This document shows positions 35,673 through 47,141 of a stretch of 64,000 nt of DNA, piece by piece. Numbering within the stretch: the stretch's first letter is position 1; the number at the start of each line of letters is the position of its first letter. The notes under the pieces were generated by a model. The model saw only the letters and a list, made by a program, of their open reading frames with translations. It ran no database searches and was not told the DNA's origin. Where the stretch lies: positions 434,001 to 498,000 of the forward strand of contig NZ_CP108508.1 in the NCBI RefSeq assembly GCF_035917275.1, given 5' to 3'. Source of the stretch: Streptomyces sp. NBC_01237 (GTDB lineage Bacteria > Actinomycetota > Actinomycetes > Streptomycetales > Streptomycetaceae). The position numbers were made by a program, and so were the translations under genes.

Positions 35673-38600
35673 TCAGGTCCGGTCGCCGAGCCACCGGTGG
35701 ATGGCGAGTGCGGTGGTACGGGCGTGTTCCTCCAGCATGGTGAAGTGGTCCCCGGGCACGGTGACCTCGGCGTGCGGCAGGATCCAGTCCGGGGCGGGTT
35801 CGGCGCCGGGCAGCAGGTCCCGGGCCCGGACGTACAGGGTGGGACAGGTGAGCGGCGCGGGTTTCCAGTCGCTGAACAGCTCGAAGTATCCGGCCATGGC
35901 GGTGAGTCGGTCGGTCTCGGCCGAGGCGAACTCCCCCGCTCGGCGCAGCATGTCCGAGGTCATCGCGGAGAGCGCCTGACCCCGGTCACCGTGACCGGGG
36001 GGATAGGTGTCCACCAGGACGACGGCCGCCGGAGCCGCGCCCTCGGACTCCAGACGTTCGGCCACGGCATGGGCCACCCAGCCACCGGCCGACCGCCCCA
36101 GCAGTACCGCCGGACCTCCGGCCGCGGCCGCGCGGGCGGCGTCGGCCTGCGCGGTGACGAGGGCGTCCAGTGTGGCGGGCAGAGCCTCTCGTGGCTCGAA
36201 CCCCGGGTGCCGCACCGCGGAAACCGGGCGCAGCCCTCGCAGTCCGGCACCGAGGCGCGCGTACTCCTGCGGTCCGGACAGGGCGCTGAGCGCGGGGGAA
36301 CAGACCAGCCGGGCGCCGGAACCGCCCGCCGTGAGCACGACGGGATCGTGGGTCGCACCGGGCGTCCCGGTTCCGTCGAAGACCGGGCGCAGGCGCGCGG
36401 CGATGGTGAGGAGCACCATGCCGTCCCAGCTCCGTCCCCGGGCGCAGGCGGTACGAAAGAGTTCGCCCAGGGAGTCCGGAGCTCCCCCGGTGTGCGGTGC
36501 CTCGGCGGGCCGCGTCCGGGCGTCCGGCCCGGTGCCCGCCGCCGGAGCGCCCGCCGGACCCCCACCCGTACCGTCATCCGCCGGTAGGCCCGGGGAGCCC
36601 GCAACGCCGGCAGCGTCGGGCCGGGTCTGCGGGCTTCCCGGGCCGTCGGAAGCGGCGCCCGCAGAAGGTGCCTCGGGGGCAAAGCGCCGCGTCAGCTCGG
36701 CGGCGAGCGCGCGCGGTGTCGGGAAGTCGAACAGGAGGGTCGACGGCAGCGCCAGCCCCGTCCACGCCGCGAGCTCATTGCGCAGATCGACCGCGGCCAG
36801 GGAGTCCAGCCCCAGGTCCGCCAGCAGGGTGTCCTCGTCGATCTCGCTCGCCCCCTCCCCATGGCCCAGGACGCGGGCGGCGAGGGTCCGTACCTTCGTG
36901 AGCAGCGCCCCGCCCTGCTCGCCGGGGCGAGCGGTCGTCGGCGCCCGGCCGAGTCGGTCCCCGCCCCCCTCGCCGGCGTCGGCGACAGGTGTGCGGAGCC
37001 GGTTCCCCGCCGGTTCGGAGCCGCGGAGAGCGGCCGGGGCGAGGCGGGCGGCCACCACCACGGGTTCGTCCCCGGCCACGGCGGCGTCGAAGAGCGCCAG
37101 ACCTTCCTCCGGCCCGAGCGGGCCGAACCCGGCGCGGTCCATCCGCCGCCGATCCGCGTCGCCGAGGTGCTCCATCATTCCTTCGCTCTGCCGCCAGGGG
37201 CCCCAGACGATCGACGTACCGGGCAGTCCGAGCCGCCCGCGGTGTCGTGCCAAGGCGTCCAGCGCGCAGTTGGCCGCGGCGTAGTTGGCCTGGCCGGCGG
37301 AGCCGAAGGTGCCCGCAACCGAGGAGAACAGCGCGAACACGGCCAGGTCGTGTCCCCTGGTCAGTTCGTGCAGAGCCAGGGCGGCATCCGCCTTGGGGCG
37401 CAGCACCTGCCTCAGACGGTCGGCGGTGAGCGCGGTGACGACTCCGTCGTCGAGCACTCCCGCGCTGTGCACCACACCGGTCAGCGGGTGGGCCGCCGGT
37501 ACCGTGTCGAGCAGCGCGGCGAGCGCGGTACGGTCCGCGACGTCACCGGCGTGAACGGTGACCTGGGCACCCGCCTCACGCAGCTCCGCGACGAGTTCCC
37601 GGGCCCCCGGGGCGTCCGGCCCGCGGCGGCCGACGAGCAGCAGATGCCGGACTCCGTGAGCGGCGACCAGGTGCCGCGCCACCAGCATGCCCAGGGAACC
37701 TGTGCCGCCGGTGACCAGGACGGTGCCCTCAGGGTCGAGCGGCCGCCGCTTCGTCGGCTTCGTCGCCGCCTCGGCCACTGGCACCAGTTTCGGTACGTAT
37801 GCCGCCCCTCGGTGTACGGCAGCCTCCGGTACCTGGGCGGCCAGCAGGGCGGGCAGGGCGCTCCAGGAGCCGGGGTGTTCGTCCACATCGATCAGGGCGA
37901 AGCGGCCCGGATTCTCCCGCAGGGCGGAGCGGACCAGTCCCCAGACCGGTGCGTGCGACGGTACGGACGCGGTCTCACCGGACCGGTCGTCGTTCCCGCG
38001 AGCGGTGCCGTCCGCGGGGAAACCGTCATCTGCAAAAGCGACGGCGCCGGACGTCACGAGGACCAGACGGGAGCGGGACAGGTGCGGTTCGGCCAGCCAC
38101 TCCTGCACGAGCTTCAGCGCCCAGCCCGCTGCGCGCAGCATCCCGGCAGCTTGGTCCTGCGCGTCGCCGGTCGTGTCCGGCAGCGGGCACGGTGCCACGA
38201 CGACGGCTGACGACGCATCGCACGCCGCCGGCCCCGGGTACACCGGGACGCCGGAACCCGGGGGCGCGAGGGCGTCCACCAGCCGTGTGCCCGCCGTGCC
38301 CAGAACCCCCCAGCGGGGCATCGCCACGGGTGCGGGCGGCTCGGTCAGCGGCACCCAGTCCGTCCGGTGGAGAGCTGCGGCGGCGGCCTCCGCCGTCGCC
38401 GAGCCGGTGCGCGGAAGAGGCCGCAGCGTCAGCGATCGGACCGTCGCCACCGCTGCGCCCGTCTCGTCGCTCAGCTCCACTCCGGCCCGGCCGCCGGGCC
38501 CTGGGGTCAGCCGGACCCGCAGGCGCTGTGCGCGGGTGGTGTGCACGCGCACTCCATTGAAGGCGAACGGCAGGGACAGCCCACCGGCCGCCGGGCCGCC

Positions 38601-41600
38601 GGGCCCGGAAGCGTTCGTGACAAGGCTGTCCAGGGCCAGGGCGTGCAGCGCCGCGTCGAGCAGCGCGGGATGCAGGACGAAGTCGGGGCCGCCCGCCGCC
38701 GGGCGCGGGGTCCGGGCCGCTTCGGGCAGCACCACGTCGGCGTACAGCTCCTCCCCGTGCCTCCAGGCGGCACGCATGCCCTGGAACGCGGGGCCGTAGC
38801 GCAACCCGTCGGCGGCCAGCCGCTCGTACGGTCCGGTCCCCGGTCCGTCGGCGTGCAGTGGCACCGTCTCCTCCGGCGGCCAGGACGCGTCCGGCCGGGG
38901 CGCGCCGCCGGTTTCGGCGGCGGTCGCTCCCCCGTCCAGGGGCGGCTGGACCGTCGAAAGAGTTCCGGCGGCGTTCCGGAGCCAGGGCTGCTCACCCGCC
39001 GGAGTGTGCGGCCGGGAGTGGAAGAGCACGGTCCGCCGTCCCGCTGCGTCCGTCCCCGCCACCTTCACCTGCAAGGCCACGGAGCCGTCCGGGGGCAAAG
39101 CCAGCGGCGCGGTCAGGACGAGCTCGTCCAGAACGGCCGCACCCGCCAACTCGCCTGCGTGAAGGGCCATTTCGACGAAGGCGGTGGCCGGTAGCAAGAT
39201 CTGCCCGGCCACCACATGGTCGGCGAGCCACGGCTGGTCGCGCACCGAGAGCACCCCGCTCAGCAGCAATCCGTCGTCGTCGGCCGTGCGGGTGGCCGCG
39301 TGCAGGAACGGATGGGTGGTCTCGGGCGTCGGGGACACGGGCGCCAGTTCCGGGGCGGCCTCCAGCCAGTACCGGCGGCGCTGGAAGGTGTACGTGGGCA
39401 GTGCGACGCGGCGCCCACCGCGCCCGGCGAAGACGGCCTGCCAGTCGACGGGCACGCCGTGGGCGTGCAGCGTGGCCAGTGTGCCGAGCAGGGCGTCCGC
39501 CTCCGGCCGAGTCCCGCGCAGTGTCGGCAGGACCAGCGGTGCCTGACCCCGTCTACCGCCGTCCATGCCGCCCGTGTCCGGGTCGGTCGGGGCCGGTCCG
39601 GACGGGACCAGGTCGGCCGGGGCAGGTCCGGTGGAGCCCGGTCCGGTTGAGGCGAGGCAGTCTCGTACCAGGCCGGTGAGCACCCCGTCCGGGCCCAGTT
39701 CGACGTAGTGTGCCGCGCCTCGGTCGCCCAGGTGCGCCACCGAGTCGGCGAAGAGGACCGGGCGGCGGACGTGGTCCACCCAGAACTCCGGTGTGCACAG
39801 CTCCTCGTCGGTGGCCGCCCGGCCCTGCACTGCGGTGATCAGAGGCAGCCGCGGCGCGGCGAAGGAAAGACGCCGGACCACGTCCGCGAAATCGGCCAGC
39901 ACGGGCTCCATCCGGGCGGAGTGGAAGGCATGACCGACCCGCAGCGGCGTCACCGCACGGCCCAGCTTCCGGAAGTACGCGACAGCTTCCCCCACCGCGG
40001 CCCCGTCGCCCGAGACGACCACCGAGGCGGGCCCGTTGACCGCGGCGATCTCCACCGCACACCCGGTGTCGGCGAGGTGGGCGGCCACCTCGTCCGCGCC
40101 GGCGGCCACCGCCGCCATCGCGCCGCCCGGAGGCAGCGCGTCCATCAGCCGTCCCCGGGCCGCCACCAGTGTGCACGCGTCCGCGAGGGACAACACCCCA
40201 GCGACATGTGCGGCCGTCACCTCGCCCACCGAGTGCCCTGCCACCAGGTCGGGGCGTACCCCCCAGGCCTCGAACTGCCGGAACAAGGCCGTCTCCAGGG
40301 CGAAGAGCGCCGGCTGCGTGAACCGGGTCGTGTGCAGCAGCGCACCCTTCTCCGTACCGGGCTCGGCGAACATGGCGTCCCGCAGGGGCACCGGCAGCAG
40401 CGGGTCGAGCAGTGCACAGCACTCGTCCAACGAAGCGGCGAAGGCCGGATACCGGTCCCGTGACTCGTACAGTTCACGGCCCATACCGACGCGCTGGCTG
40501 CCCTGGCCGGTGAACAGCAGGGCCAGCGGGCCCCGGTGGCGGGACGTGCCCGGATACGTTCCGGGCCCGCCGCCGTCCTCCGCCACGGCGCGCAGGGAGC
40601 CGAGCAGCCCCTCACGGTCCCGGGCCACCGGCACGGCCCGGTGCTCGAAGGCCGCACGCGTGGTGGCGAGTGAGTACCCGATATCCACCAGGGACACGTC
40701 GGGTGCGGCGACCACATGGTCGTACAGCCGTCGCGCCTGGGCCCGCAGCCCCGGCACGCTCCTGGCCGACACCGGAAAGGCCACCGCGGCCGGTCCGGGG
40801 TGTGTCGCGCCTCCCGCCACCGCCCCGGGCGCGACGCGACCGCTCGCGAGACCGCCGTCCGCTGCCCCGTGCGACGGTGCGGCCTCCCCGTCGTCCGGAG
40901 TCTCTTCGAGCAGCACATGGGCGTTGGTGCCACTGATGCCGAACGAGGACACCCCCGCCCGGCGCGGACGCTCCGTCGCGGGCCACTCCTCCGCCCGGCT
41001 CAGCAGCGCGATCCGCCCCGTGGACCAGTCGACACGGGGGGTCGGTTCGTCGGCGTGCAGGGTGCGCGGCAGCACACCGTGCCGCATGGCCTGCACCATC
41101 TTGATCACGCCGGCCACTCCGGCAGCGGCCTGGGTGTGACCGATGTTCGACTTCACCGAGCCCAGCCGGAGGGGACGCTGCCGCGCCTGCCGCCCGTACG
41201 TCGCGAAGAAGGCCTCCGCCTCGATGACGTCCCCCAGCCGGGTGCCGGTGCCGTGCGCCTCCACCGCGTCGATGTCCCCGGCATTGAGGCCCGCATCGGC
41301 CAGGGCCTGCCGGATCACCCGCTGCTGCGCCGGTCCGTGCGGTGCGGTCAGCCCGTTGCTCGCCCCGTCCTGGTTCACCGCCGAGCCGCGTACCACGGCC
41401 AGTACCGGAAGTCCGGCGCGGCGTGCCTCGGACAACCGGCTCAGCAGCAGCATTCCGGCGCCCTCGGCCCACCCGGTGCCGTCGGCCGACGCGCCGAACG
41501 CCTTGCAGCGGCCGTCCGGGGACAGCGCCCGCTGGCGGCTGAACTCCACGAACGATGAGGGTCCCGACATCACCGTGGCGCCACCGGCCAACGCGTAGGC

Positions 41601-44117
41601 ACACTCGCCCCGGCGCAGCGCCTGGGCCGCCAGGTGCAGCGCCACCAGGGACGAGGAACACGCCGTGTCCACGGTGAGGGCCGGGCCTTCGAGACCGAAG
41701 GTGTAGGCGATACGGCCGGAGGCGACACTTCCGGCGTTGCCGAGGCCGAGGTAGCCCTCGACATGCTCGGGCGTCCTTGTCAGGTGGCGGGCGTAGTCGC
41801 TGTACATCAGCCCGACGTACACCCCGGTCGCCGAACCGCGCAGGGCGTCGGGGACGAGGCCGGCGTGCTCGAAGGCCTCCCACGCCACTTCGAGGAGCAG
41901 CCGGTGCTGCGGGTCCATGGCCAGCGCCTCGCGGGGGGAGATGCCGAAGAAACCGGGGTCGAAGCGGTCCGCGCCGGAGAGGAAACCGCCTTCGCGCACG
42001 TACGTACGTCCGGGCCGCCCCGGATCCGGGTCGTACAGCGCCTCGGCGTCCCAGCCCCGGTCGGTGGGGAAGGGGCCGATGGCGTCCCTCCCGTCGGCCA
42101 CCAGCCGCCACAGTTCCTCGGGAGAGGTCACACCTCCGGGATAGCGGCAGGCCATCCCCACGATCACCACGGGGTCGTCGTCCGGACGGACCGCGCTCCC
42201 GTTCACGCGCCCGGTGCCGGACGGCGCGGCGGCGTTCTGCGCCCCGAGGTGGTCGGCGAGTGCGACGGCCGTGGGAAAGTCGAAGGCGACGGCCTCGGAG
42301 AGGGGCAGGCCGGTGACGGCCGACAGCCGCTCCCTCAGCACTGTCGCCGTCAGGGAGTCCATGCCCAGGTCCCGCAGGGCCGTGCTCGGCTCCACCGCCT
42401 CGGGCGTACAGCCGAGCACGGCCGCCACTTCGTTCCGCACCAGGGCCAGCAGGTCCTCCGACGGCTTCCCGGTGGCCTCCGCGACCAGCGACCGCGCGGG
42501 CAGGTCCGCGAGGTTGCGCCGCAGGGTCTTCCCGGAGGCGGTACGGGGAATCTCCGCCACCTCGAACAGCTCGACGGGGACCTTGAAACCGGACAGCTCC
42601 GCACGGCAGGCGGCGAGGACACGCCCCCTGTCCAGCACGCCGCCACCGGGCTCGGGGACCAGATAGCCGACCGGCACCTCACCGAAGACGGAGTGCGGGC
42701 GCCCGGCCACGGCGGCGTCCGCCACCCCCGGCAGCCGCCGCAACACCGCCTCCACCTCGGAGGGGTGGATGTTCACCCCGCCTCGAATGATCAGATCACT
42801 CGCCCGGCCGGTGATGGCCAGCCCGCCGAAGCCATCAATCCTGGCCAGGTCACCCGTGCGGAACCAGCCGTCGCGCAGTACGTCCGCGGTCGCTTCCGGC
42901 CTGCCGTGGTAACCGACCATGACCCCGGGCCCGTTGACCCACAGCTCGCCCTCACCCGTGTCCCGGCCGTCGGGGCCTCCGCCGACCCGGACCCGGGTGC
43001 CGGGCAACACCCGGCCCCACGCCCGGGACGCCCCGGACCCGATCGCCTCGCCCGGCGCCGGCATGGTGACCGGGCCCGCCTCCGTGCTGCCGTAGTGCTC
43101 CAGATAGGGGACACCGCAGATGGCCTCGAAGGACTCGCGGAACCCGGGCCCCGCCGCGGCACCGGCGCTGACGCAACCGCGCAGCGCGGGAGCGCCGAGA
43201 CCGCCTCCGTCCTTGCCGCCGTCGTTGCCGCTCCCCTCGCCCCGGACCGCGTCGAGCAACGCCGAATACGTCGTGGGGACCCCGCCGAGCAAGGTGAACG
43301 AGTCATCCGCACCCCGCAGTTCGCCGAGCACCTCCGCCACCGAGAACCGGGGAAGCAGCACCGCGCTCGCCCCCACCGCGGTCACCCCGAGGAAGCACAC
43401 CACCTGACTCATCGCGTGATGGAGGGGCAACGGCCACAGCACACGGTCCCGTTCGGAAAGGCCCAGGACACCGACGAGCCCCGTGGCGACCGTTGAGAGG
43501 CGGTTGCGCTGAGTGGACAGGACGCCCTTGGGTACGCCGGAGGAGCCCGAGGTGTAGAGCAGCCAGGCCACTTCGTCCAGTCCGAGATCGTCCCGGGCCT
43601 GCGATTGCGGATCCGTGCCCGCCAACTCCTCGTAGCGCAGAACGCCTTCCGCACCCGTGGCGGGCCGGTCCCCGGCCCCGTCCTCGTCTCCGGCCCCGTC
43701 CTCCTCTCCGCCTTCGGCCACCACCACGGTCAGCCCGGGTCGCACTGCCGATGCCGCCCGCCGCCTCAGGCGGACGTCATCGGTGATGAGCACCCGCGCC
43801 CCGCTGTCATCCAGCAAGCGGGCCAGCTCCGTCTCCGAGTTCCCGGTGTCCAGAGGTACGCCCACGCCGCCTGCGCGGGTGACGGCGAGCAGGCTCTCGA
43901 CCGCCTCGACGCGATTGCCGAGGAGTACGGCAACCCGGTCGCCGCGCGCCAGGCCGAGGTCTGCAAGGTGACCGGCCAGCCGTGCGGTCCTCCGTTCCAG
44001 CTCCCGGTAGGTCACATGCCTGAGCCGGTCCCGAAAACAGACCTTGTCCCCCAGGTGCCGGGCGTGGTTCTTGAGCAGCTCCGGCAGTGATGTGACGACG
44101 TCGGCGTGCGTACCCAC
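35673..44117 (-). CDS. One-module type I polyketide synthase with AMP-ligase loading domain and thioesterase
   Basis: 2814 residues from GTG 44117, with AGGAGG 7 nt upstream. Domain order: acyl-AMP/CoA ligase (1-520; [44 protein letters not shown]); ACP1 (Ser588, GMDSL); KS (about 645-1070; Cys820 DTACSSS, His955 EAHGTGT, His994 SNIGHT); AT (Ser1296 GHSVGE; HAFH at 1396-1399, predicting malonyl-CoA); DH (His1634 in [10 protein letters not shown], Asp1821); KR (GGTGSLG, LDD near 2220, predicting B-type alcohol, Tyr2279); ACP2 (Ser2439); a Pro/Gly linker; and TE (Ser2676 GRSAGG, His in GDHFTM). All sites are intact, and there is no ER. Predicted chemistry: an ATP-activated carboxylic-acid starter extended once, reduced and dehydrated to an enoyl chain, then released. 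The starter is unknown. Confidence 0.95.
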   Translation of the reverse strand: MGTHADVVTSLPELLKNHARHLGDKVCFRDRLRHVTYRELERRTARLAGHLADLGLARGDRVAVLLGNRVEAVESLLAVTRAGGVGVPLDTGNSETELARLLDDSGARVLITDDVRLRRRAASAVRPGLTVVVAEGGEEDGAGDEDGAGDRPATGAEGVLRYEELAGTDPQSQARDDLGLDEVAWLLYTSGSSGVPKGVLSTQRNRLSTVATGLVGVLGLSERDRVLWPLPLHHAMSQVVCFLGVTAVGASAVLLPRFSVAEVLGELRGADDSFTLLGGVPTTYSALLDAVRGEGSGNDGGKDGGGLGAPALRGCVSAGAAAGPGFRESFEAICGVPYLEHYGSTEAGPVTMPAPGEAIGSGASRAWGRVLPGTRVRVGGGPDGRDTGEGELWVNGPGVMVGYHGRPEATADVLRDGWFRTGDLARIDGFGGLAITGRASDLIIRGGVNIHPSEVEAVLRRLPGVADAAVAGRPHSVFGEVPVGYLVPEPGGGVLDRGRVLAACRAELSGFKVPVELFEVAEIPRTASGKTLRRNLADLPARSLVAEATGKPSEDLLALVRNEVAAVLGCTPEAVEPSTALRDLGMDSLTATVLRERLSAVTGLPLSEAVAFDFPTAVALADHLGAQNAAAPSGTGRVNGSAVRPDDDPVVIVGMACRYPGGVTSPEELWRLVADGRDAIGPFPTDRGWDAEALYDPDPGRPGRTYVREGGFLSGADRFDPGFFGISPREALAMDPQHRLLLEVAWEAFEHAGLVPDALRGSATGVYVGLMYSDYARHLTRTPEHVEGYLGLGNAGSVASGRIAYTFGLEGPALTVDTACSSSLVALHLAAQALRRGECAYALAGGATVMSGPSSFVEFSRQRALSPDGRCKAFGASADGTGWAEGAGMLLLSRLSEARRAGLPVLAVVRGSAVNQDGASNGLTAPHGPAQQRVIRQALADAGLNAGDIDAVEAHGTGTRLGDVIEAEAFFATYGRQARQRPLRLGSVKSNIGHTQAAAGVAGVIKMVQAMRHGVLPRTLHADEPTPRVDWSTGRIALLSRAEEWPATERPRRAGVSSFGISGTNAHVLLEETPDDGEAAPSHGAADGGLASGRVAPGAVAGGATHPGPAAVAFPVSARSVPGLRAQARRLYDHVVAAPDVSLVDIGYSLATTRAAFEHRAVPVARDREGLLGSLRAVAEDGGGPGTYPGTSRHRGPLALLFTGQGSQRVGMGRELYESRDRYPAFAASLDECCALLDPLLPVPLRDAMFAEPGTEKGALLHTTRFTQPALFALETALFRQFEAWGVRPDLVAGHSVGEVTAAHVAGVLSLADACTLVAARGRLMDALPPGGAMAAVAAGADEVAAHLADTGCAVEIAAVNGPASVVVSGDGAAVGEAVAYFRKLGRAVTPLRVGHAFHSARMEPVLADFADVVRRLSFAAPRLPLITAVQGRAATDEELCTPEFWVDHVRRPVLFADSVAHLGDRGAAHYVELGPDGVLTGLVRDCLASTGPGSTGPAPADLVPSGPAPTDPDTGGMDGGRRGQAPLVLPTLRGTRPEADALLGTLATLHAHGVPVDWQAVFAGRGGRRVALPTYTFQRRRYWLEAAPELAPVSPTPETTHPFLHAATRTADDDGLLLSGVLSVRDQPWLADHVVAGQILLPATAFVEMALHAGELAGAAVLDELVLTAPLALPPDGSVALQVKVAGTDAAGRRTVLFHSRPHTPAGEQPWLRNAAGTLSTVQPPLDGGATAAETGGAPRPDASWPPEETVPLHADGPGTGPYERLAADGLRYGPAFQGMRAAWRHGEELYADVVLPEAARTPRPAAGGPDFVLHPALLDAALHALALDSLVTNASGPGGPAAGGLSLPFAFNGVRVHTTRAQRLRVRLTPGPGGRAGVELSDETGAAVATVRSLTLRPLPRTGSATAEAAAAALHRTDWVPLTEPPAPVAMPRWGVLGTAGTRLVDALAPPGSGVPVYPGPAACDASSAVVVAPCPLPDTTGDAQDQAAGMLRAAGWALKLVQEWLAEPHLSRSRLVLVTSGAVAFADDGFPADGTARGNDDRSGETASVPSHAPVWGLVRSALRENPGRFALIDVDEHPGSWSALPALLAAQVPEAAVHRGAAYVPKLVPVAEAATKPTKRRPLDPEGTVLVTGGTGSLGMLVARHLVAAHGVRHLLLVGRRGPDAPGARELVAELREAGAQVTVHAGDVADRTALAALLDTVPAAHPLTGVVHSAGVLDDGVVTALTADRLRQVLRPKADAALALHELTRGHDLAVFALFSSVAGTFGSAGQANYAAANCALDALARHRGRLGLPGTSIVWGPWRQSEGMMEHLGDADRRRMDRAGFGPLGPEEGLALFDAAVAGDEPVVVAARLAPAALRGSEPAGNRLRTPVADAGEGGGDRLGRAPTTARPGEQGGALLTKVRTLAARVLGHGEGASEIDEDTLLADLGLDSLAAVDLRNELAAWTGLALPSTLLFDFPTPRALAAELTRRFAPEAPSAGAASDGPGSPQTRPDAAGVAGSPGLPADDGTGGGPAGAPAAGTGPDARTRPAEAPHTGGAPDSLGELFRTACARGRSWDGMVLLTIAARLRPVFDGTGTPGATHDPVVLTAGGSGARLVCSPALSALSGPQEYARLGAGLRGLRPVSAVRHPGFEPREALPATLDALVTAQADAARAAAAGGPAVLLGRSAGGWVAHAVAERLESEGAAPAAVVLVDTYPPGHGDRGQALSAMTSDMLRRAGEFASAETDRLTAMAGYFELFSDWKPAPLTCPTLYVRARDLLPGAEPAPDWILPHAEVTVPGDHFTMLEEHARTTALAIHRWLGDRT

Positions 44118-44617
44118 CGTATGACCTCCTTGAGATGACCCGTCGTTGAGGACGACCGCACAGTTCACCGGGTTGCCTCCCGGCGACGGGCGGACCACTT
44201 CGGGGTCCCTCCTCGCGTTTTCCCGCGGCCTTGGACACTCTTCACCGGCCGGCCCCCACCATCGGGCCCGGCTCCGGTCCACCGGCCCGGTCACCGCCGA
44301 CAGACGTGCGCCGGGCCTACGCCCGATTCCAGGGGCGGTTGCCGCCGTGCGGGTGCCCGGTCAACGTGCACGACGGACCACCCGCTCGCGTACGCAGATG
44401 GTTGACGCGTCAATGCCGCATGCACGGCGGGCGGCACGGCGCCCCGGCGCCGCCGTCCGCATACCGGGACCGCGGCGACGACCGCAATGGCCCACGCCCC
44501 CGGCGGCATTGTCGTCGCGGCGGGGAGAAGCACTGCGGAGCACACCGCCGCGTGAAGTCGTGATCGCTCTGCGGGAATCTGCGGGAAGTCGAGGGCGAAG
44601 GCCATCCGTGGGAAGGG
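44118..44617. promoter_or_regulatory. 500-bp PKS upstream region with a perfect palindrome
   Basis: No gene is supported here. The perfect 12-bp palindrome ttgacgcgtcaa lies at 44402-44413, about 285 bp upstream of the PKS start; its arm ttgacg also matches a -35 hexamer on either strand. atgacctcctt at 44121-44131 is the complement of the PKS ribosome site. Confidence 0.45.
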
Positions 44618-45478
44618 TCAGCGTGGGGGCCGTGACAGAGATGCCCCCGTCTCGGAGCCCTGCCGGATCATGGCCCGGCAATGGGTGCGCAGTCGTTGGG
44701 GCCACCGATCCTGCCACGCCCGCCAGACGAGGACGTGGAACACCACCAGAAGGAACCCGGAGAGCGCCGCGGTGCCCAGCGTCGCGGCTACCACTTTGTC
44801 GATCCTTTCGAAGCCCCCCTCGGCCCCGGCGCCATGTGTACCGGACGCCTTACGGGCCAGCAGCACGCAGGTGTTGACCGTGATCCACCCCGCGGCGATC
44901 ATCCCCGCGGCCCACGGTGCGCGGTCGGCGCGGTTGTCACGCCGCGTACGGTGAAGCGGCAGATATCCGGTCACCAGCTCCGCGTGGGCCCCGCAGGCCG
45001 CCTTGAAAGCGGGGTGGCCGGTGAGTGCCTTCACCGTCACAGGACGTCGAGCGGACCATGACTCGCGGGCGAACCGCCACGCCTCCAGGACCAGGGGATG
45101 CTCCGGAGGAACCGCGACCTCCTGGTCCAACCCGGCCAAGGGGAGGAGCGGTTGCTTCGGGTCGAGCCTTACGGCCGGGTCGAGCCGAATCTCAGGGCTG
45201 GTCCGTCCCTCCGGGTCGAGGCCCGCCAGCCCCGCCGCGATCAGCGACCGCACGGCCATCTCGGCCGCCGCCCACTCCCGTTCCCTGGGATCCGACCGTC
45301 GAAATCCGGGCCCGAGCAGCCATGCCGCGTGGTATTCGTCCCACTCGCCCGACGCGAGCAGCCGGTCCGCGGTCCGCGCCCCGGCCCGGTAACTCGACAG
45401 GGCCAGTCCGCCGATGCCCAGGTTCAGGACCACCAGGACCCCACTCGTGCTCACCACGAGCCACACCACACCATTCAT
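44618..45478 (-). CDS. Hypothetical membrane protein (TIGR04222-like)
   Basis: 286 residues from ATG 45478. One N-terminal TM helix (VVWLVVSTSGVLVVLNLGIG) is followed by a soluble section with EWDEYHAAWLLGPGFRR and AEMAVRSLIAAGLAGLDPEG, then two C-terminal TM helices (APWAAGMIAAGWITVNTCVL and ATLGTAALSGFLLVVFHVLV). The 'YxAAxLxGGPxR / AL..L...G' pattern after the first helix resembles TIGR04222 proteins of actinomycetes, function unknown. It is co-directional with the PKS but 500 bp away. Confidence 0.7.
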   Translation of the reverse strand: MNGVVWLVVSTSGVLVVLNLGIGGLALSSYRAGARTADRLLASGEWDEYHAAWLLGPGFRRSDPREREWAAAEMAVRSLIAAGLAGLDPEGRTSPEIRLDPAVRLDPKQPLLPLAGLDQEVAVPPEHPLVLEAWRFARESWSARRPVTVKALTGHPAFKAACGAHAELVTGYLPLHRTRRDNRADRAPWAAGMIAAGWITVNTCVLLARKASGTHGAGAEGGFERIDKVVAATLGTAALSGFLLVVFHVLVWRAWQDRWPQRLRTHCRAMIRQGSETGASLSRPPR

Positions 45479-45712
45479 GGAGACAGGAATAGAGCATGTT
45501 CCCCGCAGCCGCTACGGCGCAGCCGTGATCGGGCCGGCACCACGTCCCATCCACAACCTGCCGGGGCCCATCAATGTGGCCGGAGCCTGGCGAGCCCGGA
45601 CAGAACCGTCGGGCGGCAACCCGGCCGAACCCGACGACCACGACGACGCGGCTGCCGCGCATCCTTCCGGCACGTCGGTGAGGACGGCCGGGCGCACACC
45701 CGGCCATTGGGG

Positions 45713-46494
45713 TCAGGGCAGTTCCCGAACGGTGGCCTCCAGCCTTCCCCGGCCGTTGGCCGCCGCGCCGCTGGGTGCGAAGCAGCCGACCCGTCCGGCG
45801 GCGGTTCCGCCGCAGGCGGTGGAGCCTGCGGGGACGTTGACGCTCCGCTGGGCCGGGTTGGCGTTGAGGAGGCCGACGCACTGCTCGCGCCGGGGTGGGC
45901 GTGGTCGGTGTGGAGGCGGGGGACGCCTGCGTGGGGACGGACGCAGGCGAAGGGACGGCCTGGTCGGTCGTGTCGTGCGCCCCGGTCGCCCGGATGCCGA
46001 CCGCGGTGCCCCCGCCGGACAGCAGCAGGACGGCCACCGCCCCGCCGACCAGCAGGACACCGGGTCGGATGCCGGGCTTCCTCGGATCCGCTGTCGGGTG
46101 CTTGGCCGGATCGTGAGGCACGGGGGGGGTGCGTGGTGCGGACCGGTACCGCTCCCGGCCGGCATCGGACCGGGCCGCCCGGCCCGTCTGCCTCTTCGAG
46201 TACGACCAGGCGCGCACGGCAGCCGTCCAGTTCGGTGATCAGGTCAGCGCGGCGGTGGACCAGCTGGCTACGGCGTTCCGCCAGGAGCCGGCTCGCCTCT
46301 TCGAGCTGGTGCTTCCTGTCCTGGCTGCCCGTGCTCGGCGAAGGCCGCGTCCGACGGCCCTCCTCCTCCAGGTCCGTGCGGAGCCGTTTCTCCCGCACAC
46401 CGACCTCGGCCAGCTCCTCCCCGAGTCGGCGCAGCGCCTCCTCGCCGTCCAGAAGACGTAGCAGGAGTGAGTTCGCGGAGTGGTCGCCCACCAT
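45713..46494 (-). pseudogene. Coiled-coil membrane protein gene with two frameshifts
   Basis: Three pieces in three frames follow each other on the minus strand. From ATG 46494 there is a coiled coil (SANSLLLRLLDGEEALRRL, then heptad-like Glu/Arg runs to LDGCRARLVVLEEAD). After a run of eight C (G8 on the plus strand, 46122-46129) another frame gives KPGIRPGVLLVGGAVAVLLL, a TM helix, plus a Thr/Pro/Ala stalk. Near 45890 a third frame gives EQCVGLLNANPAQRSVNVPA and a Gly-rich tail with four Cys, ending at 45713. Together they would make one single-pass protein of about 260 residues. The homopolymer suggests slippage, or an assembly error at that point. Confidence 0.5.
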
Positions 46495-46849
46495 CAGGGA
46501 ACCCCGTCGCTGTAGAGCCAACCGCCGCACCCGGCAGACGAGTCGAAAACCCACCCGTGCTGCTGCCCAGCACGTCCTGGCAAATATCGAAGCGCTGTCG
46601 AGCAGTGCAGCGGCACCAACGGGCAGGACGACAACGACCAGTTGCCCGGCCTTCAGGATGTCCGCGCGCCCCGCCACGGCGGCCGTCTCCCCCTCCCCCG
46701 GCACTGGGGCTCGGCAGGATCCGCAGGTCTTCGTACCGGGGTGGGATCATGGTCGGGAGCCTCAGCGCCCGAAGGCACCAACAACGGCGCGGAAGGCTCC
46801 GACGGCCTCGTGGACGAGCGGACCGCGGCCCAGCCGGTGTACCGGCCCG

Positions 46850-47120
46850 GGTCTGCCGACACAGTCGCGGGCCGGCAGACCCTGGCCGCCCTGGCCCCCG
46901 TCCGTCATGCCGTGACACCATGCGCGGCTCGCGGCCGGGTTCCGCATCGGTGCCACGACGGCCTGCCGCTACATGGGCAGGGCCTTCGATGCCCTGGCCG
47001 CACCGCACCGCACCTCGCTCCGGCTCCGGCCGAAGCAGTAAGTACCGTACGGACGGAGGCGTTCGTGCTCCTGGAGGGCACGCTGCCGCCTACCGACCGG
47101 GTCGCCGACATCATTGGAGG
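46850..47120 (+). mobile_element. IS5-type (DDE_Tnp_4) transposase relic
   Basis: Two adjacent transposase segments are in different frames. LAAGFRIGATTACRYMGRAFDALA (46929-47000 region) matches the helix-turn-helix part (usual GFGIGxATxxRYV). TEAFVLLEGTLPPTDRVAD (about 47056-47112) matches the start of the catalytic domain (usual AFVLLDGTLIPTDR). A stop and a one-base frameshift separate them, and the remaining two thirds, including most DDE residues, are missing. No terminal inverted repeats were recognised. It is a dead insertion-sequence fragment next to the frameshifted gene. Confidence 0.65.
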
Positions 47121-47141
47121 CCGGCCCCGTCCAGTCCGTGT

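Noticed and set aside
44291..44605. 104-codon minus-strand frame between the PKS and the membrane protein
   Set aside because: Compositional only; the PKS ribosome site and the palindrome make this a regulatory region.
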